The notes under the pieces were generated by a model, which was given only the letters and a program-made list of their open reading frames with translations, did not search any database and was not told where the DNA came from. A program made the position numbers and the translations under genes. A stretch of DNA of 64,000 bases from Granulicoccus phenolivorans DSM 17626 = NBRC 107789 = JCM 15570 (GTDB lineage: Bacteria > Actinomycetota > Actinomycetes > Propionibacteriales > Propionibacteriaceae), in contig NZ_AUHH01000010.1 of assembly GCF_000423085.1 (NCBI RefSeq), positions 1-64,000 of the forward strand, given 5' to 3'. Shown piece after piece: positions 41,243-49,948 of the stretch; positions within the stretch are counted from its first letter, which is position 1; the number at the start of each line of letters is the position of its first letter.

Positions 41243-41554
41243 ACCTTGGCCGAGTGACCCGCAGGGCGGGGCTGACCCGATGATCCGCCGGTTCACGCAT
41301 CGTGCATGACCGAAGCTTCAGGAGGTCCCCCGCCCCGACGCCGGTGGCGGTTCGGGAGACGGCATCAGCCTAACCCGCGAACACCTGCCCTGCACATTAC
41401 GGGCAGGCGCTTTTGCCATCAATTCACCCAGCGGTCACCGGCGGGATACTGACCCGGTTGTCATTCTCGGCCAATCGGGCTCGGCCGACCGGACCGAGCG
41501 GGCGTCCCTCGCTGGGCTGGACCACCACGAAGCCGGGTCCGGGTGCCCCGTGCG
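41243..41554. other. Convergent intergenic region with a terminator hairpin
   Basis: About 310 bases between the TrpZ-like gene and the thiolase gene, which converge. It holds a hairpin at 41384-41407 (CCTGCCC/GGGCAGG) followed by CGCTTTT at 41408-41414, a likely plus-strand terminator. No gene is supported. It marks the left border of the large catabolic locus. Confidence 0.6.
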
Positions 41555-42781
41555 TCAGGACATCCGCTCCAGGATCATCGCCATACCTTGGCCGCCGCCC
41601 ACGCACATGGTGATCAGTCCCGTGGTCTTGTCGTGCCAGTCCAGTGAGTTGAGCATCGTGTTCTGCAGGCGAGCGCCCGTCATTCCGAACGGGTGTCCGA
41701 CGGCGATCGCTCCACCGTTGACGTTGAGCTTGTCGATGTCGATGTTCAGGTCGGACGCCGACGGCAGCACCTGCGCGGCGAATGCTTCGTTGATCTCGAC
41801 CAGGTCGATGTCGTCGATCGTCATTCCGGCATAGCGCAGCGCATTGCGGGTTGCCTCGACCGGCCCCAGCCCCATGATCTCCGGAGAGAGCCCGGAGACC
41901 CCGGTGGACACGACCCGGGCCAGGGGCGTCAACCCGAGCTGAGCCGCCTTGTGGTCCGACATGATCACGACGGCCGCCGCACCGTCGTTCAGCGGGCAGC
42001 AGTTGGCTGCGGTGACCACCCCATCGGGGCGGAAGACCGGGTCGAGGTCTTTGACTCCGTCATAGGTGACGCCGGCACGCGGGCCGTCGTCGGCGGTGAC
42101 CACGGTACCGTCGGGGGTGGTGACGGGTGTTATCTCGCGGGCCCAGAATCCGTCGGCGATCGCCTTCTCAGCGAGGTTCTGAGAGCGCACCCCGAACAGG
42201 TCAGCGTCCTCGCGGGTGACGCCGCGCATCCTGGCGACGTTCTCGGCCGTCTGCCCCATCGCAATGTAGACGTCCGGCATCACTCCGTCGGAGCGAGGAT
42301 CGCGCCAGTCAGCGGTGGTCACCCCGTCCCCTTTCGCAGCTGCGGCCGAGCGGGCCACCGCCTCGTCGAAGCGTGGGTTGCGCGTGTTGGGGATGTGGTC
42401 GGAGGTCCCGAACTGGAACCGTGACACCATTTCCACCCCGCCAGAGATGAACACGTCCCCTTCGCCGGCTTTGATTGCGTGGAACGCCATCCGGCTCGAC
42501 TGCAGCGAAGACGCGCAGTAGCGCGTGACCGTCGTGCCCGGCATCTCATACCCCATCAGGGTCGTGACCACGCGCGCCATGTTGTTACCGGCCTCCCCAC
42601 CGGGCAAGCCACAACCGAGGATGAAGTCGTCCGCATCGGCCGGATCCAGGCCGGGGACTTTGTCCAGGGCCGCCTGCGTGATGAATGCGGCCAAGTCATC
42701 GGGCCGAAAATCCTTGAGCGACCCCTTCTTCGCTCGACCGATCGGTGTACGAGCCGCGGCAACGATTACTGCTTCAGGCAT
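41555..42781 (-). CDS. Thiolase, acetyl-CoA C-acyltransferase type (408 aa)
   Basis: Degradative thiolase. The acyl-accepting Cys89 is in TVTRYCASSLQSS; NEAFAAQVLPSAS, the base His in VGHPFGMTGAR and the second Cys in MCVGGGQGMAM complete the active site. It would cleave a 3-ketoacyl-CoA with CoA to release acetyl- or propionyl-CoA. It is the last gene of the operon that begins with the mycofactocin-coupled SDR, behind the operator at 45190. Length is normal. Confidence 0.93.
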   Translation of the reverse strand: MPEAVIVAAARTPIGRAKKGSLKDFRPDDLAAFITQAALDKVPGLDPADADDFILGCGLPGGEAGNNMARVVTTLMGYEMPGTTVTRYCASSLQSSRMAFHAIKAGEGDVFISGGVEMVSRFQFGTSDHIPNTRNPRFDEAVARSAAAAKGDGVTTADWRDPRSDGVMPDVYIAMGQTAENVARMRGVTREDADLFGVRSQNLAEKAIADGFWAREITPVTTPDGTVVTADDGPRAGVTYDGVKDLDPVFRPDGVVTAANCCPLNDGAAAVVIMSDHKAAQLGLTPLARVVSTGVSGLSPEIMGLGPVEATRNALRYAGMTIDDIDLVEINEAFAAQVLPSASDLNIDIDKLNVNGGAIAVGHPFGMTGARLQNTMLNSLDWHDKTTGLITMCVGGGQGMAMILERMS

Positions 42782-42845
42782 GTGGGTCTATTCCTCAGTT
42801 CCGATGAGTGGATTCGGTGCGTGTTCGAGTGAACGCGCTGCACTC

Positions 42846-44327
42846 TCAAGAGTCGATCGGTCGCGCAGCTGCCTCGAAGACGGGCACCATCTCGGGGGTG
42901 AGGTTCACGGTCTTCAACTCGTAGAACGACTCGACCGCTTCGGGGCCGGTGTCGCGGCCGACGCCGGAGTCCTTCACGCCACCGAAGGGCGCTTCGTGGT
43001 TGTAGGTGAAACTGTTGATGCTGAACGTTCCGGTGTGGACCTCTCGCGCCACCCGTGCGGCAACGGTGGGGTCCTGGGTGAACACCGCACCGTGCAGGCC
43101 GTAGACCGAATCGTTGGCGATGGCGATCGCCTCGTCCAACGAGTCGTAGGAGATCACCGAGATCACCGGGCCGAAGATCTCCTCCTGGCTGATCCGCATC
43201 TCGTTCGTGGCGCCGGCGAAGACGGTGGGCGAGACGAAGAACCCGCGCGACAACCCCGAGGGTCGACCACCCCCGGTGGCCACCACCGCACCCTCGGATC
43301 GACCTGCGTCCACGTACCCTGAGACCGTCTCATACTGCTTGCGCGAGGCCACCGGTCCCATCGTGGTCGAGGTGTCGGCCGGGTCACCCACCACCAACGA
43401 CTCTGCAGCAGCCACCAAGGCCTGCGTCAACTCGTCGGCACGCCCGCGGGGCACCAGGATGCGGCTGTAGGAGGCGCACACCTGACCAGAGTTCATGAAC
43501 GACCCCATCCGGATACCGCTCATTGCCAGTTCCACGTCGACGTCCTCGGCGAGCACGGCAGCCGACTTACCGCCCAGCTCCAACTGCACCCTTTTGAAGG
43601 CGCCACCGGCCACTCGTCCGATCTCTCGGCCGGTCGACGTCGACCCGGTGAAGCTGATCTTCTGCACATCCGGATGGGCCACCAGAGCCCGTCCGATCCC
43701 CGGGCCGCTGGTGATCAGGTTGAGCACCCCGGCCGGCACCCCGGCCTCAGTCAGCTCCTCGACGACGAGGTAGGCGTCGAGCGGCGTCTCGAGGGCCGGC
43801 TTGTACACCACCGAGCATCCGGTCACCAGGGCCGGGATGATCTTCTGGATCGCCACCGCGAACGGGCCGTTCCACGGGGCGATGGCAGCGACGACCCCGA
43901 CCGGCTCGCGCAACACCGCTGCCGGGCCGCTTGAGGTCTGGCGGATCTCGGTCGTTGGCAGGTCGGTCGCCACGTCGAGGAAGTAGCGGCCCATTTCGAT
44001 CGACGAGGACACCTGTCCGGCGGCGTTGCTCGCCGGCAGCCCCATCTGCGTGGTGATGAGGCCGGCCAGCTCGTCGCTGCGGGTGGCCAGCCGGTTCAAC
44101 GCGTTCGCCAGAATGCGGGCACGCTCGGCGACGGTTCCGCGCCGCCAAGGCCCGTTGCGGAACGCGTTGGCAGCCGACCTGACCGCACGATTGACATCAT
44201 CAGGACTGGCCTGGGCAACCCGGGCGACGGTCTCCTCGGTCGCCGGGTTGACGATCGACGTTGTCTCGTCAGCTCCGGCCGGCACCCATTCGCCGTCGAT
44301 GAACAACATTTCACGGTCGGTCAGCAT
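42846..44327 (-). CDS. Aldehyde dehydrogenase (493 aa)
   Basis: NAD(P)-dependent ALDH superfamily. Cofactor motif SFTGSTSTGREIGR (225-238), general base Glu250 in QLELGGKSA, nucleophile Cys284 in SGQVCAS, and C-terminal EIFGPVISVISY and NSFTYNHEAPFGGVKDSGVGR. It oxidises an aldehyde to an acid and probably acts on the product of the SDR encoded immediately upstream (16 bases). Substrate unknown. Confidence 0.93.
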   Translation of the reverse strand: MLTDREMLFIDGEWVPAGADETTSIVNPATEETVARVAQASPDDVNRAVRSAANAFRNGPWRRGTVAERARILANALNRLATRSDELAGLITTQMGLPASNAAGQVSSSIEMGRYFLDVATDLPTTEIRQTSSGPAAVLREPVGVVAAIAPWNGPFAVAIQKIIPALVTGCSVVYKPALETPLDAYLVVEELTEAGVPAGVLNLITSGPGIGRALVAHPDVQKISFTGSTSTGREIGRVAGGAFKRVQLELGGKSAAVLAEDVDVELAMSGIRMGSFMNSGQVCASYSRILVPRGRADELTQALVAAAESLVVGDPADTSTTMGPVASRKQYETVSGYVDAGRSEGAVVATGGGRPSGLSRGFFVSPTVFAGATNEMRISQEEIFGPVISVISYDSLDEAIAIANDSVYGLHGAVFTQDPTVAARVAREVHTGTFSINSFTYNHEAPFGGVKDSGVGRDTGPEAVESFYELKTVNLTPEMVPVFEAAARPIDS

Positions 44328-44343
44328 CTGCCACGCCTCCTGG

Positions 44344-45168
44344 CTAGCGGTTGAAGAAGCCGGCGTCCACGGCCAGCTGGCTGCCGGTGACGTAACGCGC
44401 TTCGTCGGAGACGAGGTAGATCATCGCGTTGGTCACGTCGATCGGCTCCACCAGATCGACCGGCATCGGATTCTTGATCATCGGGTCGTTGGCGATCTCG
44501 GGGAACTGCTCGGTGTAGGACTTGTGCTCGTTGTTGACGACCATCGGGGTGTTGACTCCGGTGGGGTGCACGACGTTCACCCGGATCATGTCCTGAGTCA
44601 GCTTCGAGGCGTAGATGCGCATCAGTCCGACGACCCCGGCCTTGCACGCCGAGTAGGACACCATGCCGGGCAGTCGGTTGATGCCCGCACCGCTGTTGCC
44701 CGAGGTCGAGCCGGTGATCACGATGGATCCGCCCTGTCCCTGTTCGAGCAGGTAGGGAAGGGTTGCTTCGATCGAGTGCCAGACACCGGTCAGCAGGACG
44801 TCGATGCCGTCGAACCAGGCGCGGTCGTCCGCACCTTCGTTGATCAGCGGCATGATGCCGGCGTTCGCGATCAGCGCGTCGACGCGCCCGAACTCGGCCA
44901 CGCCGTCGGCCAGGGCGGCCTTGAGCGACTCCCGGTCACGGACGTCGGCCACTCGGGCGACGATCCTGCCACCGGCTGCCTCGACCTGGCGGACGGTCTC
45001 GTCGAGATCGTCCTTGGTGGACATCGGGTAGAACACCGTCGGGATCTGCTCGCAGATGTCGATGGCGATGATGGACGCGCCCTCCTTGGCCATTTCGACC
45101 GCGTGCGATCGGCCCTGGCCGCGCGCGGCGCCGGTGATGAAGACGACTTTGCCGTCCAGTCTTGCCAT
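44344..45168 (-). CDS. Mycofactocin-coupled SDR oxidoreductase (274 aa)
   Basis: Short-chain dehydrogenase of the TIGR03971 group. The nucleotide motif TGAARGQGRSHAVEMAKEGA and IIAIDICEQIPTVFYPMST match its characteristic G-x-x-R-G-Q-G-R-S-H-A and long insert before the catalytic part. Ser153, Tyr172 and Lys176 (SYSACKAG) form the catalytic set. In this group the nicotinamide is held tightly and re-oxidised by mycofactocin. The start ATG 45168 has GGAGGT four bases upstream. It heads the SDR-ALDH-thiolase operon behind an operator. Confidence 0.9.
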   Translation of the reverse strand: MARLDGKVVFITGAARGQGRSHAVEMAKEGASIIAIDICEQIPTVFYPMSTKDDLDETVRQVEAAGGRIVARVADVRDRESLKAALADGVAEFGRVDALIANAGIMPLINEGADDRAWFDGIDVLLTGVWHSIEATLPYLLEQGQGGSIVITGSTSGNSGAGINRLPGMVSYSACKAGVVGLMRIYASKLTQDMIRVNVVHPTGVNTPMVVNNEHKSYTEQFPEIANDPMIKNPMPVDLVEPIDVTNAMIYLVSDEARYVTGSQLAVDAGFFNR

Positions 45169-45189
45169 GGTGACCTCCATTTGTAAACT

Positions 45190-45205
45190 ACCAGTCGTTT
45201 GGTTG
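45190..45205 (-). promoter_or_regulatory. Locus operator 1 (ACCAGTCGTTTGGTTG)
   Basis: One of about ten copies of the same imperfect palindrome in the locus. On the minus strand it fills the spacer between TTATCA and TTACAA, which could be -35 and -10 elements, 22 bases before the SDR start codon. That position fits repression by a TetR-type protein. Confidence 0.75.
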
Positions 45206-45268
45206 ATAATATGGCTCGGTCGACGGACCGTCAATGCCTCCGGTGCCAGCGGCCAGCAAGGCCGACGA

Positions 45269-45661
45269 TCAGGAACTGGGAGCCAGTCCGTCGGTCAGGA
45301 TGCGGCTGGTGCGGCGCAGGATCCGCCATCCGTCGGCAGTCCGCACGTACTCGTCCGCGTAGTCGCCCGTGGTCACACTCGCGTTGGCGTGCACGCACAG
45401 GAACTTGACCATCCCGGTGGCGTGGTGCGGGCGCTCATCGAACTCGATGAAGATGTTGGTTCCGTGGTGCATCGGCATCACTGCCTGCTTGAGGTAGGCC
45501 ACCACGGCCGCCCGACCCACGTGCGCCCCGGATGTGGCCGAGTGGTATTCGCCGTCCTCGGCGTAGACCTCGTCCAGGCGGCCCCACAGGCCACGGTCGA
45601 TGGCATGGCCGTAGAGGGCGAGCATCTGATTGATCTCGACGATGTCGTTGATTCGCTCCAT
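45269..45661 (-). CDS. NTF2-like/SnoaL-type protein (130 aa)
   Basis: Cone-shaped alpha+beta barrel family: DIVEINQMLALYGHAIDRGLWGRL and DEVYAEDGEYHSATSGAHVGR form the N-terminal helices and first strand. HHGTNIFIEF and VHANASVTTGDYADEYVRTADGWRI complete the SnoaL_4 fold, which includes BaiE-like dehydratases and ketosteroid isomerase-like enzymes. His82-83 and Asp/Tyr residues could be catalytic, but the reaction is unassigned. It is the last gene of the SDR-SDR-ColD-like-lactonase series on this strand. Confidence 0.8.
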   Translation of the reverse strand: MERINDIVEINQMLALYGHAIDRGLWGRLDEVYAEDGEYHSATSGAHVGRAAVVAYLKQAVMPMHHGTNIFIEFDERPHHATGMVKFLCVHANASVTTGDYADEYVRTADGWRILRRTSRILTDGLAPSS

Positions 45662-45759
45662 CGTGTGCGTTCCTTCTGTGCGTTCGAGCCGGGCCGGTCA
45701 CGGGCCCGATGGTGCTGTTCGGCGGCGCATCGTCCGGACGCCGCCGCACAGGCCTTGGT

Positions 45760-46716
45760 TCAGCCCTGGTAGCGCACCTTCGGCACACCGCTCACGCCGA
45801 GACCGTGGACGGCGAGCAGGCAGCCACCGACCTGACCGTCGCCGGGAGCTGCGACACCCTGGATGCCGGCCTCCATCAGGCTGGTGACGAACATGATGTC
45901 CATGTTCGGCCCGCCGAAGGTGGCGTTGGTGACCGAGAGGATCGGCAGCGCGACCGTGCGCTCCAGCTGACCTTCCGGGGAGTAACGGCGCAGTTCTCCG
46001 GCGCGGCAGATGGTGATCCAGACACCACCCTCGCTGTCGACGATGATGCCGTCGGGGTCACCCAGACCGTTCGTGCCACGATCCTCCCGCGCCACGAAGG
46101 AGGCGAACTCACTGCGGTTCGACACGCTCCCGGTTTCGGGATCCAGATCGTAGGCGTACACGACGTTGGCCCAGCTGTCGCTGACGTAGAGGCGCTTGCC
46201 GTCCGGGCTGACACCGGGGCCGTTGGTGATGCCGTAGCCCTCGTCGATCAGCTGGAGCTTCTGGTCGGCGTCGATCCGGTACAGCTTCGCCGGCGGATGG
46301 ACCTGGCCGCGCAGCGACCGCGAGGCGCCCTCCCAGAACGGGCGGGTGGAGTGCCCGGTGATCAGCCGACCCTTCGAATCGGTGGTCGAGTCGTTGAACA
46401 GCAGTGGCGACCCGGCCTCCAGTTCGTCGATCGTCGTCACCTCGTTGGTCTCGAAGTCGAACAACCGGATCCCGGTCCGCTTGGTCGACTCCGACAGACT
46501 CGCCATGATGGCCCCACCCTGCTGGCGCAGCACCATCGACGACACGCCCGCGGTGTCGGCGGGCTTCCATAGGTTCAGTTCACGGCCGTCCGGGGTGGTT
46601 CGGTAGATGAGGCCGCCCAGGGCATCCGACCAGTACAGCCGCTGCTCCGCGTCGTCCCACCAAGGTGAGGTCCCCATCGTCGTCTTCGCGGGGGTCAGGA
46701 TTTCAAAGTTGACCAC
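45760..46716 (-). CDS. SMP-30/gluconolactonase-family lactonase, paralogue 1 (318 aa)
   Basis: Six-bladed beta-propeller of the SMP-30/LRE family: SPWWDDAEQRLYWSDALGG near the N-terminus (usually containing a metal-binding Glu; here that position reads GTSPWW), LLFNDSTTDSKGRLITG (Asn metal ligand), TNGPGVSPDGKRLYVSDSWA (Asn and Asp ligands) and GGPNMDIMFVTSL near the end. The usual E of GExP is not evident, so activity might be altered. It would open an aldonolactone-like ring. It lies 99 bases after the ColD-like gene in the same direction. Confidence 0.88.
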   Translation of the reverse strand: MVNFEILTPAKTTMGTSPWWDDAEQRLYWSDALGGLIYRTTPDGRELNLWKPADTAGVSSMVLRQQGGAIMASLSESTKRTGIRLFDFETNEVTTIDELEAGSPLLFNDSTTDSKGRLITGHSTRPFWEGASRSLRGQVHPPAKLYRIDADQKLQLIDEGYGITNGPGVSPDGKRLYVSDSWANVVYAYDLDPETGSVSNRSEFASFVAREDRGTNGLGDPDGIIVDSEGGVWITICRAGELRRYSPEGQLERTVALPILSVTNATFGGPNMDIMFVTSLMEAGIQGVAAPGDGQVGGCLLAVHGLGVSGVPKVRYQG

Positions 46717-46815
46717 TTCACTACGCCTTCCATCATGCTTGTGCTCGCGGCCGGACGGCTCGAGCCGGGGTATGCCCGCGCCGCTACCGCGGGGTCGGGT
46801 CGGTTGGGTGGAACG

Positions 46816-48039
46816 TCAGCCCACGGTCGAAAGAAAGTCCTTGATGTCGTCGCAGATGCGGTCGACCTCGGCGATCCCCATGTTGTGGTGCAGCGGGAAC
46901 ATCACGTGGCGCTCCAGCACCGCGTCGCAGTTCGGCAGGCCTCCTTCGGGGGCCTTGTACTCCTGGCCGCGCATCATCGGCTGGCGGGTCATGTTGCCCG
47001 ACCAGATCGTGCGCGCCACGATGTTCCGGCGGTCCATGTGCTCCTGAATGTCGGCCCGGATGAAGGGAGAGCCGGGCACGATCTCGACCGCGAAGCCCAT
47101 CCAGATGGCGTCCGCACCGTCGAGCACCACCGGCGGGACGAAGTATTTGTCGAAATCGGCGAACCGCTCGACATAGCGGGCGTAGTTCTCCCGGCGGATC
47201 TTGTTGAACTCCTCGACGCGGGTCAACTGCACGCGGCCGAAGGCGGCACCGATCTCGGCGGGCTCGAAGTTCCAGCCGATCTCGTCGTAGATCATGTCGT
47301 CGTTGTAGACGACTCCGTCCAGATCACCCCGGAAGGAGCGGGTGCGGCCACTGCCATCCCAGAGGAATTCCTCGCTGCGCCAGCCCCAGCGGCGCAGCTT
47401 CAGGCCGAGCTTCCACAGTCGCTCGTCATCGGTCAGGATCATGCCGCCGGCACCGGCGCAGGTGATGTGGTGGGCGAGGGCGAAGCTGGTCACGGTGATG
47501 TCGGCGCGCTCGGAGGTGGGCCGGCCCCGCAGGACCGGCGCGAAAGCATCGCAGGAGTCCTCGATGGTGAGGACGCCGTGCTCGGAGGCCAGCGCCTGGA
47601 TGCGGTCCCAGTCCGGCATGCTGCCCACCAGGTTGGGGACCATGATGGCCTTGGTGGCGGGGGTGATCGCTTCGGCCAGCCTGTCGACGTCCACGTTGTA
47701 GGTGTTGGGTTCGACGTCGACGAACGAGGGCACCAGACGCGCGTGGATGAGCGCGGAGATGTCGGTGGAGAAGGTCAGCGCGGGAGTGATGATCTCCGAA
47801 CCGTCCTCGAAGTCGAGCAGGTCCAGGGCCAGGTCGATGGCCGACGACCCGGAGTTCACCATCAGGCCGTGTGCCTTGCCGAACCTCGCGGCACACTCCC
47901 GCTCGAACTGCAGGACGTTCTGGCCCAGGCGCATGTTCTGCGAGTTCGCGAAGCCGCTCTCCAGCACGTCGACGACGGCTTTGATCTCCTCTTGATCGTA
48001 GTAGCAATCGGCGAAGTCGATCTTGCGTTGATTTGACAC
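46816..48039 (-). CDS. DegT/DnrJ-fold PLP enzyme with His in place of the PLP lysine, ColD/E1-like (407 aa)
   Basis: DegT/DnrJ/EryC1/StrS aspartate aminotransferase fold: LMVNSGSSAIDLALDLLDF (phosphate-binding region), EIITPALTFSTDISALI, VLTIEDSCDAFAP (pyridine-binding Asp161). In sugar aminotransferases the next motif is SFxxxK with the Schiff-base Lys. Here it reads TSFALAHHITCAGAGGM, with His190 at the Lys position. That substitution is the hallmark of ColD and CDP-hexulose 3-dehydratase (E1), which use PLP or PMP to remove a C3 hydroxyl. GTG 48039 is preceded by GAGGAG. It is unexpected in a catabolic lactonase/thiolase locus. Confidence 0.88.
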   Translation of the reverse strand: MSNQRKIDFADCYYDQEEIKAVVDVLESGFANSQNMRLGQNVLQFERECAARFGKAHGLMVNSGSSAIDLALDLLDFEDGSEIITPALTFSTDISALIHARLVPSFVDVEPNTYNVDVDRLAEAITPATKAIMVPNLVGSMPDWDRIQALASEHGVLTIEDSCDAFAPVLRGRPTSERADITVTSFALAHHITCAGAGGMILTDDERLWKLGLKLRRWGWRSEEFLWDGSGRTRSFRGDLDGVVYNDDMIYDEIGWNFEPAEIGAAFGRVQLTRVEEFNKIRRENYARYVERFADFDKYFVPPVVLDGADAIWMGFAVEIVPGSPFIRADIQEHMDRRNIVARTIWSGNMTRQPMMRGQEYKAPEGGLPNCDAVLERHVMFPLHHNMGIAEVDRICDDIKDFLSTVG

Positions 48040-48119
48040 GGGTGCTCCTCTAAACGGTGATCCGTCCGGTTGCCCTGTCGGGCGTTGACGGAGGGGTTGT
48101 GGTGGGGCCGCGCGGCCGG

Positions 48120-48878
48120 TCAGATGACCGACCCAGCGCTGGTGTGGATTGCCTGGGCGGTGATCTGGCGACTGCCCGGGAGGCACAGGAAGACCACCAC
48201 GAAAGCGACATCCTCCGGCGTCGAGATCCGGCCGAAGAAGTTGGCCAGCGGACCTTCGGTCATCGCCTGGTTGCCGAGGCCGCTGCTCACGACCCGATCG
48301 GTCGCGGTCAGCCCGGGGACCACGGCGTTGACGTTGATGTCGTGCTTGCCCAGCTCGGCCGCCGCGATCTTGGTGAACTGCACGACACCGGCCTTCAATG
48401 AGCCGTACGCCGGTTTTACCCCGGCGGCACGATAGGCCGAGCTGGACGAGATGTTGACGATCTTTCCGCCGCCACCACGTTCGATGCGATGACTGCCGAA
48501 CAGTCCGGTGAGAATCGCCGGAGTGCGCAGGTGGATCGCGTACATCGCGTCCCACACCGCGGTGTCGACGCCCAGGACGGTGTCGTTCGGGTTCAGGAAC
48601 CCGGCAGCGTTGACCAGGATGTCGACATCACCCAGCGCCAGGACGTCCGCGAAGGCGGCGTTCAGGGCGGCTTCATCGGTGACGTCGAGTTGGTGCGTCG
48701 ACGCGCCGTCCCCGATCGCCGCGGCCGTCGACGCCAAGGCATCCCCGTCACGATCCCACAGCGCCACCGCGGCGCCGGCCTCGGCCAGCGCGGTTGCCAC
48801 CGCTCGACCGATGCCGTTGCCCGCCCCGGTGACCACCGCGCGCTTGCCCCTCAGGGGGTTGTTCCAGGCTGAGCTCAT
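48120..48878 (-). CDS. SDR-family oxidoreductase (252 aa)
   Basis: Classical short-chain dehydrogenase: NAD(P)-binding VVTGAGNGIGRAVATALAEAG (15-35), NAAGFLNP, catalytic Ser in NISSSSAYRAAG, Tyr and Lys in YGSLKAG, and NAVVPGLTATDR. Specificity is unknown; Asp in LWDRDGD after strand 2 favours NAD. Its start overlaps the upstream SDR stop (ATGA), so the two are coupled. Confidence 0.9.
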   Translation of the reverse strand: MSSAWNNPLRGKRAVVTGAGNGIGRAVATALAEAGAAVALWDRDGDALASTAAAIGDGASTHQLDVTDEAALNAAFADVLALGDVDILVNAAGFLNPNDTVLGVDTAVWDAMYAIHLRTPAILTGLFGSHRIERGGGGKIVNISSSSAYRAAGVKPAYGSLKAGVVQFTKIAAAELGKHDINVNAVVPGLTATDRVVSSGLGNQAMTEGPLANFFGRISTPEDVAFVVVFLCLPGSRQITAQAIHTSAGSVI

Positions 48879-49663
48879 GTCGTCACCCCACCGTTGACCG
48901 ACAGGGTTGCGTTGGTGACATACATGGCCTCGTCACTGGCGAGGTAGACACTGGCCCAGGCCACGTCGTCCGGCGTCCCCGGATAGGGCAGCCGGGAAAC
49001 CCGGTCACCCACCTGGGTGCGTGCCACGTGGTCCTTGTCCTCAAGGATTTTGGTGAGCCGCTCGGTGGCGATCATGCCGCAGTTGATGGCATTGACGCGC
49101 AGGCCGGTCTCGACGTACTTGGAGTACAGCGACCTGGTGAGGGGCTCGACCGCACCCTTGCTCAGGCAGTAGGCGGTGAAGTTCGGGCCACCGAGGTAGG
49201 TGACCACCGACGAGATGTTCGTGATGGACGCCCGCTCCGCCGCCAGCAGGTGTGGCAAGGAGTACTTGCACATCCACACCAGCCCGAAGTAGTTGAGGGC
49301 GACCGCCTGCTCGAGGCTTTCGTTCTCCACGTCGGCAACCGTCTTGTCACCGATCGCCATCGGATTCACCGACGCGTTGTTGACCAGCGTGGTCAGCTGT
49401 CCGTACTCGGCGATCGTCGACTCCACCAGCCGAACGACATCCTGCTCCGTGGTCAGGTCGGCCTCGACGAAGATCGCCTTGCCGCCACTGTCGGCGATGG
49501 CCGCCAGGGCGCTGTCGGCATCCTTGGAATCCTCACCGGTGATCACGACCGAAGCACCTTGTTGCGCGAACCGCAGACCGATCGTACGCCCGATCCCTCG
49601 CGTCGACCCGGTGATCAGGGCAACCTTGCCCTGAAGCCTCCCTTGGCCCCCCACACTCATCAA
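48875..49663 (-). CDS. SDR-family oxidoreductase (262 aa)
   Basis: Classical SDR: ITGSTRGIGRTIGLRFAQQGA, NNASVNPM (NNAx motif), Ser in NISSVVTYLGG, Tyr and Lys in AYCLSKGAV. First gene of the minus-strand operon SDR-SDR-ColD-like-lactonase-NTF2, starting 58 bases after the operator at 49721. Together with the coupled SDR it may oxidise a diol or 3-hydroxyacyl intermediate. Confidence 0.9.
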   Translation of the reverse strand: MMSVGGQGRLQGKVALITGSTRGIGRTIGLRFAQQGASVVITGEDSKDADSALAAIADSGGKAIFVEADLTTEQDVVRLVESTIAEYGQLTTLVNNASVNPMAIGDKTVADVENESLEQAVALNYFGLVWMCKYSLPHLLAAERASITNISSVVTYLGGPNFTAYCLSKGAVEPLTRSLYSKYVETGLRVNAINCGMIATERLTKILEDKDHVARTQVGDRVSRLPYPGTPDDVAWASVYLASDEAMYVTNATLSVNGGVTT

Positions 49664-49720
49664 CTCCGCCTCTCATCGCTCCACCATGAACAACGTCGAG
49701 CAGTCCAACACTGTAAAACT

Positions 49721-49736
49721 GCCAATCGGTTGGTTG
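49721..49736 (-). promoter_or_regulatory. Locus operator 2 (GCCAATCGGTTGGTTG)
   Basis: Copy of the locus palindrome. On the minus strand it is bracketed by TTACCA and TTTACA, placed like -35/-10 elements, in front of the SDR-SDR operon. It shares the divergent region 49664-49948 with operator 3. Confidence 0.75.
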
Positions 49737-49878
49737 GTAACATACTCAGCCTGGGCATGGGCGTCAAGGGTTATCCGGCACACTCGCCCAACGGTCGGCA
49801 ACCTGCTGACGCACTGCGACACCGGCCGCGTCGGCACCTCTTGACTGCGCGTGGGACAATGCTACGGTTCACCCTATA

Positions 49879-49897
49879 CCAACCAGTCGATTGGCTG
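49879..49897 (+). promoter_or_regulatory. Locus operator 3 (CCAACCAGTCGATTGGCTG)
   Basis: Copy of the locus palindrome on the plus-strand side of the divergent region, 52 bases before the VOC gene start codon. The core CCAGTCGATTGG is identical to that of operator 9. Confidence 0.75.
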
Positions 49898-49948
49898 AAT
49901 TGCTCGGTGCGGCCGAAATCGCTCCTCAGCCTGGGAAGGATTGCGAAC

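Noticed and set aside
46816-48039. Sugar aminotransferase of the DegT family
   Set aside because: The Schiff-base Lys is replaced by His in the SFxxxH-HIT motif, pointing to the dehydratase branch.
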